From contig CM036755.1 of NCBI GenBank assembly GCA_020796225.1, positions 45,240,306 through 45,304,305 of the forward strand: 64,000 nucleotides of DNA, given 5' to 3'. The notes under the pieces are model-generated. The model had not been told where the DNA came from. It did not search any database and worked only from the letters and a program-made list of their open reading frames with translations. The position numbers and the translations under genes are program-made. This DNA is from Arion vulgaris. Its lineage: Eukaryota > Mollusca > Gastropoda > Stylommatophora > Arionidae. Shown one piece after another: positions 41,589-53,117 of the stretch; the stretch's first letter is position 1, and every line of letters begins with the position of its first letter.

Positions 41589-41844
41589 AGAATTATCAAA
41601 ATGGCCGAAAAGAATGATCGACGTAGCAGAAGAATAAGAAGAACCAGGCACTCTTCGATTGTGATCGAGCTCATGACAGCTACGCCGCAGACTTCCCATG
41701 TTTTAGATTAACGAGGGAAAATATGAATAATTATGTTTGAAAAGTAACAACAAATGAACTTTGAACCATAAATAAAAACGAAATCCTAATATATGGGATA
41801 CTTAATCTTCTTCTTATTTATATATGGTCTAGGTGATGTCGAGG

Positions 41845-42245
41845 CTAGCTGCTCTCTTCTCGTTTCAAGGTGCTAGGGTTTGATACCTTCTGGAGCAGTC
41901 AGGATATTTCTCCAGAGATCTCTGACCTAAGTGTAGGTGAGATCAAGTTCCTAGTGCTATCGGAGACGGATGATACAACGTATTTACTGTTTTCAAGTTG
42001 ATCACGTAAAAGAACCCTTGGCAGTTAAAAATCAAGCTGGAAAACTGCAGCCCGGGTAAAAATTCATTAAAAAGATTAAATAATAAAATCCCTACAAAAT
42101 ATCTTCACCATCTTCTAAATTATATTGGGGACCTTCGCCAGTGCTACGGAGTTCATGCACTGTCGCTGAGATCTGCCTGTGTAAGATATAGATCGGAACA
42201 CAAATGATTACTTACCATGTTGATGGTATTAGACAATCAATCGTT
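41845..42245 (+). mobile_element. SINE-A copy
   Basis: Has gatctctgacctaagtgtag, cctagtgctatcggagacgg, acgtaaaagaacccttggca and ttcgccagtgctacggag. Confidence 0.85.
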
Positions 42246-42249
42246 AAAT

Positions 42250-42672
42250 CAATCAGACAAACATGTTTTACCGTACGTGTTTTTCATTCTTTACTTGATG
42301 AAAACTTTCTATCCGAAACGTTGTTCTAATCACATTAAGTATTCTGTAGAGTTACATAATCTCGTGTTTTGATCATACATACAAAGCCTGATTTCAATGA
42401 AATACAACACAAAGAAGAGAATGATAAATCATCCTCGCGGCTCACAAAGACCAGAGACACAGAGGATATCGAAGTTGTTGTTAACTTTGTCGGGGACATA
42501 TGAAATTGCTGAAATGATCGGAACCTGTAGCCGAGGCACCTGGATGTTGTAACCTAACCGCTTGACCTGTTAGTTTCTCAATGACGCAATAGGAACCGTC
42601 AGCATGATCTTGTGAAAGATTAGTCCCTAGTATCGAGGAAAATTGCTCATATTAAGGTCAGAGGTAAAATTT
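42250..42672. other. no recognised feature
   Basis: Unique sequence; no exon or repeat recognised. Confidence 0.45.
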
Positions 42673-42679
42673 TAACTGT

Positions 42680-42955
42680 TATCAGTGTCGGCTCGTGGAC
42701 GTTATTCTTGGTGGGGCCCGACAAAAATTTCGGAAAATCTTGGTATTTTGAGTATTTACTATTATTTGTCTATTTTGGGAAGTTATTTCTTCTTTCGAGA
42801 AATGAACAAATTCTTTTGTTCTGCAACAGCTTGAGATTAAAGTGAGTTGGCTATTAAAGAATATAAAATCAAGGACAATAACAATATTTCGCACACCTCA
42901 AACGACATGACCGTCTAGAGAAGATTTTATCAAAAATACACTGGAATGCGTCATC
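42680..42955 (+). mobile_element. MITE end fragment followed by a LINE fragment
   Basis: gtgtcggctcgtggacg and ggtggggcccgac match the inner end of the 8559 MITE in reverse. From 42770 the sequence parallels the LINE at 22370-22500 (tctgcaacagcttgagatta). Confidence 0.6.
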
Positions 42956-42959
42956 TGTA

Positions 42960-44090
42960 TGACAAATCACGAACTTACGAATGAGGCCAAACGACTATAT
43001 TGTAATACATAATCTCCTTGATAAACTTGTGAACTGTGCGAAATGATTGTATTGTTGTTTTCTACAGTGTGCTGTGAACGAAGTGAAATTCTTCCCTTCT
43101 GTTGTATTCTTTGCTTGGTAAAGGCAACTTGGTCGAAACGTTTCTGTGTGTTGTCATTGTTTTTGTATTTTGTAAATCTATAGTACTTTGTTATTGTTTT
43201 TACATGTTTCTCCAACTCAACTGTATGAAAGAAAATTGTTGTAGACAAGATTTATTGTTGTAACGGACAATTCCCGTAAACCAATCTTATTCTATGGTGG
43301 TTTGTTACTTATTACTATTATTCTCTATAATTTTATACTATTTTTATATAACATTTCGGGATACAATCGATAATTCAATGGACTATTTAATAAAGAGCCC
43401 TCGTTTATTTGAGAAATGAGTTGACCGCGTAACAATGAATATAGCAACAAGTTGAATGAAAATGACACAATTATTTTGGCGATTATCATAGTAGGTAGAG
43501 GTCAGAGGTCACAATGTTACATTCTAGATAGGCAGTTTTAAATCTACCCAACAAAACAGTGCGTTGCAATATACGTGAAACATTAGAAGGAAAGACGTTG
43601 AATTTCAGACTGTATATAATATTTTTATAAGGATATTTTATATATTAATATGATTGTTATATTACTATGATATGATATTTATATTTTAGTGTTATATATT
43701 CAACTTTCAAAACTAATCCGTGCCAAATTAAAAGTAATAATTATGCGTATGCCAACAAACATGAAACTAGTCCAATTATTCCTTTTCTTCTGCGTAGTCA
43801 GGAAGCGCGGTATGGCGTTTCTGCCAGATTGTTACGTGACTGTCTGCTTTCCTTATTAGCAATATCCCCCATTATTAGTTAATATAATTGCATATTGTTG
43901 AGCGAGTGGTAGAAGAGTATTTAGAAATTATTTGATGCAACAAATATTTCACAACTGTTTGTAATAGGCATACATTTTAAATAGATGCTTTCTTTCTTTC
44001 CGCACCTCGTGGAGCATACGGCCTCAACTGTGTTTCTTCATTTGTCAAGACTATCTTTGTAAAATATTGTACAATATATATGTGCTATTG
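42960..44090. other. no recognised gene
   Basis: AT-rich unique sequence, including a (TATA)-rich stretch at 43610-43700. The 93-codon minus frame at 42967 has no support. Confidence 0.45.
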
Positions 44091-44094
44091 TTAA

Positions 44095-44170
44095 CCAACG
44101 GGGAACCTCAGAAATAACAGAGACGGTGAAAAACACTGTAACTAAAACGCAAGGTCTGGCTGGAGTCACA
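44095..44170 (+). mobile_element. LINE-X scrap
   Basis: cctcagaaataacagagacg and gaaaaacactgtaac match the LINE-X C-terminus at 25610. Confidence 0.55.
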
Positions 44171-44294
44171 AACTTTTATCCATGAATGTTTTCTCAGTGA
44201 CTCAATGAGTATGCTCAGGAAGATTGAAACAGGCTGGATTTGGAGACAAATGTTGGAGCAGCTGAGGAGGTCTAGGATGACAAAAAATAGTTTT

Positions 44295-44765
44295 ATTTGT
44301 GTGTCATGCAGGTGTAAGAGGAAGTGAGTTCGCTGATAGGCTTGCAGGTATTAGTTAGTTAGTCTTTCCTCTTGGGCCTGTGGGCGGTGCATAGGGCAGA
44401 GGTCATAGTTCTCCATGTCTCGCGGTTCGTTGCTATCTGTTTTAGGTCTTTAATGCAGGTATGGCTGCCGTAAAAAGAGGGCGAGTAACGAACCAGGCTG
44501 ATATTCTCAATTCCCTAATGTAGAGAGGAGGTCTACATGATTCAAGTGATAGGGGGGAATCTACAACACTAACCAGACTGCAAGAATATCAAGTCAAATG
44601 TGGTGTAGATAGACAAGAACACTATACTGGTAGCCAAAGACGAATTGTAAACCAACAAAGAACCGCTGACGTTAGTCGCCACACGCTGAGAGACGTAATG
44701 AGGAGATCGGAGCCCTTATAGACTAATAAGCTCGATGTGCAGTGATGATGATCCGACGACTGAAA
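44295..44765 (+). mobile_element. RNase H end and 3' UTR of a LINE, interrupted
   Basis: Reads CHAGVRGSEFADRLAG (RNase H end), then after the insertion MAAVKRGRVTNQADILNSLM, a stop, and decayed C-terminus RQEHYTGSQRRIVN. The 3' UTR agtgatgatgatccgacgac feeds the array at 45-46 kb. Confidence 0.8.
44351..44453 (-). mobile_element. 103-bp LINE 3' end inserted in the RNase H segment
   Basis: The minus strand encodes IKDLKQIATNRETWRTMTSA then LCTAHRPKRKD, a stop and an actaact-type tail. It is flanked by the 9-bp duplication tgcaggtat (44342-44350; 44454-44462). Confidence 0.85.
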
Positions 44766-44779
44766 TTAAACTAAGAAGC

Positions 44780-45040
44780 CGCTCGAGTGGTTACCGGGGC
44801 CCAAATTTGGGGTGTAAAGAATAGGACCACTGTTACCTGCCATGCATGTCGTAAGAGGCGACTAAGGAGGTTTGGCTGAAATCGGATGCACATGTCCTAA
44901 ACTTGTAGAAACCTATGCGTTTAGGGGCCTACCAAACCAATGTGCAACGTATACACGTTCTTGGCAAAGATCAAACATATCACAAAGAGTGATTAAAATT
45001 GGTCGTAAAGAACGAACGCAAAGAAGAAGAAGAAGAAGAC
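44780..45040 (+). mobile_element. SINE-D, full length
   Basis: From cgctcgagtggttaccgggg to (GAA)n; flanked by actaagaagc at 44770-44779 and 45041-45050. Confidence 0.92.
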
Positions 45041-45050
45041 ACTAAGAAGC

Positions 45051-45990
45051 GGTGTCGTTAGTCGCCACACGCTGAGAAACATACTGAGAAGGAGATCGGA
45101 CACAGTCAACTCTAATATATGAGTTAAGATTTGACTGTGGATTCCAACACTCATGAACTTCTTCTTCTTTGCGTTCGTTCTTTACGACCAATTTTAATCA
45201 CTCTTTGTGATATGTTTGATCTTGCCAAGAACGTGTATACGTTGCACATTGGTTTGGTAGGCCCCTAAACGCATATATTTCTACACGTTAGGACATGTGC
45301 ATCCGATTTCAGCCAAACCTCCTTATCCGCCTCTTACGACATGTGTGGCAGGTAACAGTGGTTCTATTCTTTACACCCCAAATTTGGGCCTCGGTAACCA
45401 CTCGGGCGACTCATGAACTAACTACTTCGATGTACAGTGATGATGATCCGACGACTAAACTAAACTAAACTAAACAAAACACGCTGAGAAACATATTGAG
45501 AAGGAGAGCAAAGAACTAATGAACTAACTACTTCGATGTACAGTGATGATGATCCGACGACTAAACTAAACTAAACAAAACAAAACACGCTGAGAAACAT
45601 ATTGAGAAGGAGAGCAAAGAACTAATGAACTAACTACTTCGATGTACAGTGATGATGATCCGACGACTAAACTAAACTAAACAAAACACGCTGAGAAACA
45701 TATTGAGAAGGAGAGCAAAGAACTAATGAACTAACTACTTCGATGTACAGTGATGATGATCCGACGACTAAACTAAACTAAACAAAACAAAACACGCTGA
45801 GAAACATATTGAGAAGGAGAGCAAAGAACTAATGAACTAATTGCTTTGATGTACAGTGATGATGATCCAACGACTAAACTAAACTAAACAAAACACGCTG
45901 AGAAACATATTGAGAAGGAGAGCAAAGAACTAATGAACTAATTGCTTCGATGTACAGTGATGATGATCCGACGACTAAACTAAACTAAAC
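45051..45990 (+). repeat. minisatellite, unit about 105 bp, LINE 3' UTR-derived
   Basis: Six to seven copies of acacgctgagaaacatattg, agaaggagagcaaagaac, taatgaactaactacttcga, tgtacagtgatgatgatccg, acgactaaactaaac. The same words appear once at 44680-44770 in the LINE 3' UTR. Copies vary in the number of TAAAC/AAAAC words. Confidence 0.92.
45160..45408 (-). mobile_element. SINE-D, 249 bp, perfect target duplication
   Basis: Full-length reverse copy between actcatgaact at 45149-45159 and 45409-45419. It lies inverted to the copy at 44780 and within the edge of the array. Confidence 0.93.
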
Positions 45991-45994
45991 GACA

Positions 45995-46410
45995 ACATAT
46001 AATGAACACTAATGAATTCCTCATCGCCAACGCCAGCATCTTGTAAAAGCAACACTCAAATTGCCATATTAATTCCAATTTTGGGTTTTTTTACCGAATG
46101 TATATGTAATTATTTTTAGTCTTGAATAAATTACTAACTTCATTTATTTAAGTCCAAAATGTATTTTGTGTTTTTCCAACTGTAACGATTATTAAGTAGT
46201 TACAATTTGTCACATATTTGTGAGTAACGTAGTCCTTTGTTTATTGTAATACGATAAGATTAATATTAATATCGGTTTGAGGTCTGATATTGTTTATGAT
46301 GGTGTTATCATACAGGAGTACCTGGTGGAAGGTGAAATAGACGTTGGATGAGTTATCTTTGTTTGGATAGCTTGTAGATGAACTTTGAACTCGGATGCTA
46401 TGCAACGTTT
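45995..46410. other. no recognised feature
   Basis: Unique AT-rich spacer. Confidence 0.5.
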
Positions 46411-46414
46411 AGAA

Positions 46415-46535
46415 GAAAGGCTTATTGATTGATTGATAGGACCATCAGCATTGCACGACGGTGAGTAACCATGTGTGACCCGATCTCTTTCTTACACAGG
46501 AAGATATCAGCGACAGTGTATGAACTCTGTAGGTT
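46415..46535 (-). mobile_element. SINE-A 3' end fragment
   Basis: (TTGA)n, then catcagcattgcacgacgg, tctttcttacacaggaag, tatcagcgacagtg. Confidence 0.75.
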
Positions 46536-46539
46536 TATT

Positions 46540-46878
46540 ATTTAGCTCTAACGCTGTGGTGTCTTGGTAGGTTAGGATGTATAGAACACATTTGAACACA
46601 AAACAAAAACTAATATAATTAAATACGAGAATAAAGGCGATTGAACAAAGACAGGTATATACGGTATTACATAAGTAATAAAGAGTCTCAATATCTGAGA
46701 GGATAGAAAAGAAAACACCAGAGACCAGAGATCCACAAGATCTCTAGCGCCAAGCACGGCACCTGATGATGAATGAAAAATAAATGATTAAATACGAAAA
46801 TAAACAGCACTCAAACACAAGATAATAAACAGTTTTAAGAACATCAGGGGAAGCACCAGAACCAATGAATATGATTAA
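46540..46878. other. no recognised feature
   Basis: Unique AT-rich spacer. Confidence 0.5.
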
Positions 46879-46879
46879 T

Positions 46880-46995
46880 AAATAGCCAGTGAATAAATAT
46901 TACGAGCTTCATGGAAAAATAAATGACCTCACAAAGGATTCGAACCACAAACCCTTACTTCTTACGGCACTCATTGTCTAGCCCTACAGATGAGC
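46880..46995. mobile_element. single-arm relative of the fold-back element
   Basis: Contains acaaaggattcgaaccacaa, cttcttacggcactcattg and tctagccctacagatgag, similar to 36710-36770. Confidence 0.55.
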
Positions 46996-47174
46996 GTTTT
47001 TAGAAACACAACCAGGTAGTTATGGCACTAATACTTGTTGACAATGCATATACAATTAAAGTGAACAGATAATACAAGAACTGCTTACACAGTGTCAGCA
47101 AGAAAATAGGACAACAAATAAAGAAGATTGACTGAACAGATGGGCTATAGGAGACACAGGAAGAGAGGTTTACA

Positions 47175-47545
47175 TACATATGGCCAGCCGTAACCTTATT
47201 GACAACATCAACCACCTTACAAGAAGAGATCAGGGCACCATTTTTAGACTCCGAACTCAACACATAACACTTAATATTCACTTGAACAGAATTCAACCAC
47301 TACACACCTCAGAGTGCAAGCTGTGTGTACATCATTATGAAACCGTTCACCACCACTACTTCAGGTGTCAAGCACTAGATGACGTCAGAAATATCCTCCT
47401 TCCTCCAAGGCCAGGCAAATGGAACACATTATACGGAACAAAAGAACAGCTTACATACACATGCAGATACCACTACATAGAATTGGGTCGAAGGGCAAGA
47501 AGAGCTCAAGCGCCGCTGAATCATTGAAGAAGAAGAAGAAGGAGA
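47175..47545 (+). mobile_element. I-like LINE C-terminus with (GAA)n tail
   Basis: The 115-codon frame reads NHLTRRDQGTIFRLRTQHIT, LNIHLNRI, SECKLCVHHYETVHHHYFRC, RRARRAQAPLNH, then a stop and gaagaagaagaag. It is the zinc-knuckle end of an RNase H-bearing LINE. A decayed relative is at 58720-58805. Confidence 0.82.
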
Positions 47546-47789
47546 GCACCATCATATAAAAGAAACGAGGAAGATGGATCAAAAACGTGTTACAGATGGA
47601 GACTAACTTTGTCATGAAAACTGTACTGAAATGGGCTTCAGAAGGTAACTAAAAACGGGAAAGACCCCAAGCCACCCGGAGAACAGTAGAACAGGAACTG
47701 AGAGAAATGATTACTAGCTGAAACACAGTACAGAGATTGGTCAAAAACAGAGAAGAATCGATTGTATTTGTTTGTTGCCCTAAGCGCTC

Positions 47790-48055
47790 AATTCTTTGTC
47801 CACTTCTTCGCACGTTCCATATCGATTACTTGTTAACCACTCTTTGTGTGATTTGTATGTGATCTGAGCCTAAGAGCGATTGTACGTTGTACCAGTTATG
47901 CGTATACAAGTAGGCCAGCACATTCGATATCCGCGAAGCTTTGATTTACTAGGGTATCTTCCCTAGGTCCCTACCTCAGTCGTCTCTTACGACATGCCAT
48001 GTAGGTCACAGTGTTACTATTCTTTGCTCCCTTTGCGCGCCCCGGCAACACACGG
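47790..48055 (-). mobile_element. SINE-B copy
   Basis: Words gatctgagcctaagagcg, acaagtaggccagcac, tcttacgacatgcc; ends at gccccggcaacacacggtc. Confidence 0.82.
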
Positions 48056-48289
48056 TCGAGAGCGAAACAGAGAGAGAATAATAGGAACGTGTTTAAACTT
48101 GTGAGAGCTTTGAGTCACAAGGATGACGTTTAGTGCATTAACTAGAACAAGTCTTACTGGAGGGGTTGCTTATTAATATATGAATACATTTACATATATC
48201 AATATTTCGATATTATGGGAGGTGGGAGGGTCGGGTCGGGGAGTCAACATATGTTTCTTTATTTAGTTGATGGTTAATAGACAATAGAG

Positions 48290-49405
48290 TGGTGGGGAGT
48301 TGGGGGGTTGTTAGGAGGTTTATAACATATATGTGACATCTGGAGGGGTTGTTAGGAGGTTTGTAGCATATATGTGACATCTGGAGGGGGTGTTGTTAGG
48401 AGGTTTGTGACATATATGTGACATCTGGAGGGGGTGTTGTTAGGAGGTTTGTGACATATATGTGACATCTGGAGGGGGGTGTTGTTAGGAGGTTTGTAAC
48501 ATATATGTGACATCTGGGGGTAGGTTTGTAACATATATGTGACATCTGGAGGGGGTAGGTTTGTAACATATATGTGACATCTGGAGGGGGTAGGTTTGTA
48601 ACATATATGTGACATCTGGAGGGGGTAGGTTTGTAACATATATGTGACATCTGGAGGGGGTAGGTTTGTAACATATATGTGACATCTGGAGGGGGTAGGT
48701 TTGTAACATATATGTGGCATCTGGAGGGGGTAGGTTTGTAACATATATGTGACATCTGAAGGGGGGTGTTGTTAGGAGGTTTGTAACATATATGTGACAT
48801 CTGGAGGGGGTAGGTTTGTAACATATATGTGACATCTGAAGGGGGGTGTTGTTAGGAGGTTTGTAACATATATGTGACATCTGGAGGGGGTAGGTTTGTA
48901 ACATATATGTGACATCTGAAGGGGGGTGTTGTTAGGAGGTTTGTAACATATATGTGACATCTGGAGGGAAGGTAGTTAGGAGGTTTGTAACATATATGTG
49001 ACATCTGGAGGGGGGTGTTGTTAGGAGGTTTGTAACATATATGTGACATCTGGAGGGGGGTGTTGTTAGGAGGTTTGTAACATATATGTGACATCTGGAG
49101 GGGGGTGTTGTTAGGAGGTTTGTAACATATATGTGACATCTGGAGGGGGGTGTTGTTAGGAGGTTTGTAACATATATGTGACATCTGGAGGGGGGTGTTG
49201 TTAGGAGGTTTGTAACATATATGTGACATCTGGAGGGGGGAGGTTGTTAGGAGGTTTGTGACATATATGTGACATCTGGAGGGGGAGGTTGTTTGGAGGT
49301 TTGTGACATATATGTGACATCTGGAGGGGTTGTAACATATATGTGACATCTGGAGGGGGGTTGTAACATATATGTAACATCTGGAGGGGAGGATTGTGAC
49401 ATTGT
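48290..49405 (-). repeat. minisatellite, units 37 and 46 bp
   Basis: About 27 copies of ggtttgtaacatatatgtga and catctggagggggtgttg with ttagga. Two unit lengths, with and without gttgttagga, occur in blocks: short units at 48500-48740, long units at 48960-49250. Open minus frames are array artefacts. Confidence 0.95.
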
Positions 49406-49407
49406 GG

Positions 49408-49528
49408 GAGGTTGATTTTAAAATGAATTCGTTTATATATAAAAATACTGGAATGCGAGGTCACATGACCGGTTGTGATCTGATTTTCCATAATTGTTAC
49501 CTGAGCCCATAAGTTTATAGTTGGCTGT
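49408..49528 (+). repeat. repeat I
   Basis: Second copy of 17690-17828 (gttgattttaaaatgaattc, tggaatgcgaggtcac), here directly after the 46-bp array. Confidence 0.8.
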
Positions 49529-49735
49529 GCTCGGTCCCTCTGCGCGGAAATGTCACGCCAGCTATCGAGAATATTACATAAAGCACGAACACCGTAGCTC
49601 CAAAAACAATCCCAGTGATCTTAGGTAAAAAAAAGGTACTCCGTGCAAAATGCAAAGAACTTCGTATTCGGGATTCGAACCAAGGACCTTCGAAATGCAA
49701 GACAACTGCGCAACAACTTATTAACAACAGAGAGC
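49528..49735 (-). mobile_element. SINE-G-like copy
   Basis: Reverse head with box B-like ggttcgaatcccgaa at about 49668-49682 and body words ctcggtccctctgcgc and aacaccgtagctcc. Confidence 0.55.
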
Positions 49736-49824
49736 CCTTTATAAATTCTTCCTTCCATCATCTCTTGTGTATCACTCATCTTTGTCGGTGATTAAATAAT
49801 TTATATTCTAAATTACATATATGT

Positions 49825-50140
49825 TTTTTTCTCTGTCTTGTTAAATGTCCATGTTTCACACCTATATGTTAGCACTGGAAATAGACATGCTCTAAGTATT
49901 CTGATCGTTGTCTTTCTATCAGTTTTATTTTATCATCATCATCAGGTGCCGTGCCGGCTGGCGTAGGCGATCATGGATCTCCAAAAATCTCTGTCGTTGG
50001 TGTTTGCTATCAACTCAGATGTTAACGCTCTACAGTGCCATGAAGTCAGGCTATCCACAATTTTCTCTCTGTCTTCATCTATCTCGTCTACCCTTGATTT
50101 TACCGGTTGTCACAATGTGTTCTAAACCTTCCCATTCTTA
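49825..50140 (-). mobile_element. LINE RT-thumb fragment and 3' end
   Basis: Minus strand reads TTIRILRACLFPVLTYRCET, WTFNKTEK, matching 58.1 kb; the adjacent (ATG)n and GSEWEGLEHIVT-like words are a second LINE end. Confidence 0.65.
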
Positions 50141-50144
50141 TTGA

Positions 50145-51095
50145 CAAGTAGACGTTATAAATCAAAGCTTTCTTTACCGATACTCAATAAATCTACACTC
50201 CGGTCATTTCAGCACTGCGAAACAAGCAATCAATCACAACCACTTGATAAATCTTCCCTTTTTTTGCCTATACTTACTAGTCAGAGAAGTCACTATTTCA
50301 TCGACCTGGCGACATTTCAACGTCACTACAAACACTTCCGTTTAAAGACCGTTACGCGCCGTGTGGTACTAACGACCGCAACTTCTGTTGCACTTATCTT
50401 ACAAAATTTCCAAGTGAGTTGTTGCTTCAGCAACGCGCACACATTTGTTTCCACTCCATCGCAACCTTTGTCAATCTGCAACGTTCATTGTAAAAGCGCA
50501 GCCCTCACATATATATTTACGACATAATCTGCATACATATATATGGATATAGCTGGCCCAGTTGTTCTTCTGTAGACATATAATGACGCCGGAAACGCGT
50601 GACCATCTGTTGTCCATGATTGTTGAAATGAGGACTGAATGAAAATTGTCTGCTGACGTTAGACAATAAGTCAACTTAAGCGTAAATACTCGTTGTTTCT
50701 CACTACAGTTATACAGGTAGATTCCATTGTCTATTACCCTCTGACATGGGAAGCAGCTGCAGGCGTAAACGTATACATCCGACCAGCCACGCGCCTATTC
50801 TTACAGAAACAATTCCATGCTTGAGGTCGCGGGAAAAAGCAGTTCTTTGAACGAGCCCGTCGGAAGAAATCAGAAAATAATGAATAACTTCCGTTTGCAT
50901 TTTTTTTCTTCCATATTTCTAATTATTTATTTATTCTGATTTTACAAAAAAATTGATTTATCTCGTCTAGCAGTAATTATTTATTTTATATAAATTATTG
51001 ATTAATATGGTTTGAAAAATCATGATTAAGTTACTCTAAACATGATGATTGGCGTAATATGAAAATAGTGATTAAGGGGATTTGAATCAATGATT
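50145..51095. other. no recognised gene
   Basis: Frames at 50141 (+) and 50709 (-) lack support; otherwise AT-rich unique sequence. Confidence 0.45.
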
Positions 51096-51097
51096 TC

Positions 51098-51195
51098 GCC
51101 CGAGTGGTTACCGGGGCCCAAATTGGGGTGTAAAGAATAGAACCACTGTTACCTGCCACGCATGTCGTAAGAGGCGTCTAAGGAGGTTTTAAACG
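51098..51195 (+). mobile_element. SINE-D head fragment, 3'-truncated
   Basis: From cgcccgagtggttaccgggg to gtcgtaagaggcgtctaagg; the 3' half is missing. Confidence 0.8.
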
Positions 51196-51237
51196 GTAAT
51201 GATTTTAACAAATAGACAACAATAAACAATTTCATAT

Positions 51238-51962
51238 GATTGATTCATTGATTGATTGGTTGATTGATTGATTTTAAAATGGTCACATCATCATTGCACT
51301 TCATTGAGTAATCATGTGTTCTCCGATCTTTTTCTTACACAATAAAATCTCAGCGGAAGAGCATGAACTCCGTAGCACCGGTGAGGATCCATGATGTAAA
51401 TTAGAAGACAGTGAAGATATTTTGTAGAAATTTGTTTAATCTTTCTATTGAACATTGCTCGGGTAGCGCTTTCCATCCTGCTTTCTATTGAACATTGCTC
51501 GGGTAGCACTTTCCATCCTGCTTTCTATTGAACATTGCTCGGGTAGCACTTTCCATTCTGCTTTCTATTGAACATTGCTCGGGTAGCACTTTCCATCCTG
51601 CTTTCTATTGAACATTGCTCGGGTAGCACTTTCCATCCTGCTTTCTATTGAACATTGCTCGGGTAGCGCTTTCCATCCTGCTTTCTATTGAACATTGCTC
51701 GGGTAGCGCTTTCCATCCTGCTTTCTATTGAACATTGCTCGGGTAGCACTTTCCATCCTGCTCTTCTCAATTTTGAAACTGTTTGGAACTTGCTAAACTT
51801 GCAAAACTTTTACCCAGAACCTACATTTTATTGTCCATCTCCGATAGGATTAGGAACTCTATCTTACCTACTCTGAGATCAGGGATCTCTAGAAAAATAT
51901 CCTGATAGCTCCACGAGGTAGCAAACCGAGCACCTTCGGAAAGTGAGTCGAGCGTCTAAACT
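51238..51962 (-). mobile_element. SINE-A expanded by an internal array
   Basis: Reverse SINE-A from (TTGA)n at 51238 to the head words agcaccttcgg and gcgtctaaactc. Its central 40 bp is amplified eight-fold. Confidence 0.88.
51441..51760 (-). repeat. 40-bp minisatellite inside SINE-A
   Basis: Exactly eight 40-bp copies of ctttctattgaacattgctc plus gggtagcactttccatcctg, at 51441, 51481 and so on to 51721. The unit is the SINE-A segment that in other copies reads gcccgggcagcggttttcca. Confidence 0.96.
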
Positions 51963-51994
51963 CTACGTCATAGATTCTGTAAGTAAAGAAAGAT

Positions 51995-52600
51995 TTCACA
52001 CAAGGAATAAACAAAACAAAGAATAAACAAAACAAGGAATAAACAAAACAAAGAATAAACAAAACAAAGAATAAAAAACAAGTAAAAAAGAGAATAAACA
52101 AAACAAAGAATAAACAAAACAAAGAATAAACAAAAGAAGGAATAAACAAAACAAGGAATAAACAAAACAAGGAATAAACAAAACAAAGAATAAACAAAAC
52201 AAAGAATAAACAAAACAAAGAATAAACAAAAGAAGGAATAAACAAAACAAGGAATAAACAAAACAAGGAATAAACAAAACAAAGAATAAACAAAACAAGG
52301 AATAAACAAAACAAAGAATAAACAAAACAAAGAATAAACAAAACAAGGAATAAACAAAACAAGGAATAAACAAAACAAAGAATAAACAAAACAAAGAATA
52401 AACAAAACAAAGAATAAACAAAACAAGGAATAAACAAAACAAAGAATAAACAAAACAAGGAATAAACAAAACAAAAAATAAACAAAACAAGGAATAAACA
52501 AAACAAGGAATAAACAAAACAAGGAATAAACAAAACAAGGAATAAACAAAACAAGGAATAAACAAAACAAGGAATAAACAAAACAAGGAATAAACAAAAA
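51995..52600 (-). repeat. 16-bp minisatellite
   Basis: About 37 copies of aaacaaaacaaggaat (aagaat variants). Three units make a 48-nt frame, so all minus frames stay open; not a gene. Confidence 0.96.
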
Positions 52601-52604
52601 AATT

Positions 52605-52682
52605 GAACCAGGGTTTGAACCAGGTACGCTTGGGTTTGTGATTGAGTTCACTACCGCTTTAGCTACAGACGCTCACCTGCTT
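52605..52682 (-). mobile_element. SINE-C head
   Basis: Reverse of the 33335 head: gtttgaaccaggtacgcttg and ctaccgctttagctacagac. It abuts the 16-bp array. Confidence 0.85.
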
Positions 52683-52764
52683 AGTATACATTTCAAAATA
52701 AGATCGTCCGGAGGTAAAAATAAAGAAAATAATGTAGTTCATTCTTCATTTTAGGATCATCTTC

Positions 52765-53012
52765 ATCGTACATCGTACATCGTACTTCGTACATCGGACA
52801 TCGTACATCGCACATCGTACATCGCACATCGTACATCGCACATCGTACATCGCACATCGCGCATCGTACATCGCACATCGCACATCGTACATCGCACATC
52901 GTACATTGTACATCGGACATCGTACATCGTACATCGCACATCGTACATCGCACATCGCACATCGCACATCGTACATCGGACATCGTACATCGGACATCGT
53001 ACATCGGACATG
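52765..53012. repeat. heptanucleotide array CATCGYA
   Basis: About 35 copies of catcgta, catcgca or catcgga in irregular order. Confidence 0.96.
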
Positions 53013-53117
53013 TTCATAAAAATAAGGCAGTGAAAGATTTAAGTCAGTCAAGCGAGACGAGCTCAACTAGTAGAGGAAATTCCAGCGCATAAATCAGAAT
53101 CAAGAAAACATTTTTTT

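Noticed and set aside
41388..41711. 131-codon plus frame with ALRLSAMDIVTLRFGATNTV
   Set aside because: It is the reverse strand of SINE-F plus flank; the same peptide appears at 21.1 kb from another SINE-F.
48352..49349. CRISPR-like impression of evenly spaced repeats at 48-49 kb and 7-8 kb
   Set aside because: There are no unique spacers; repeats are contiguous minisatellites in a eukaryotic genome.
51889..52651. Hydrophobic 230-codon frames (VLFIPCFVYSLF repeats) resembling a membrane protein
   Set aside because: They are translations of the AT-rich 16-bp minisatellite; three frames are open at once.
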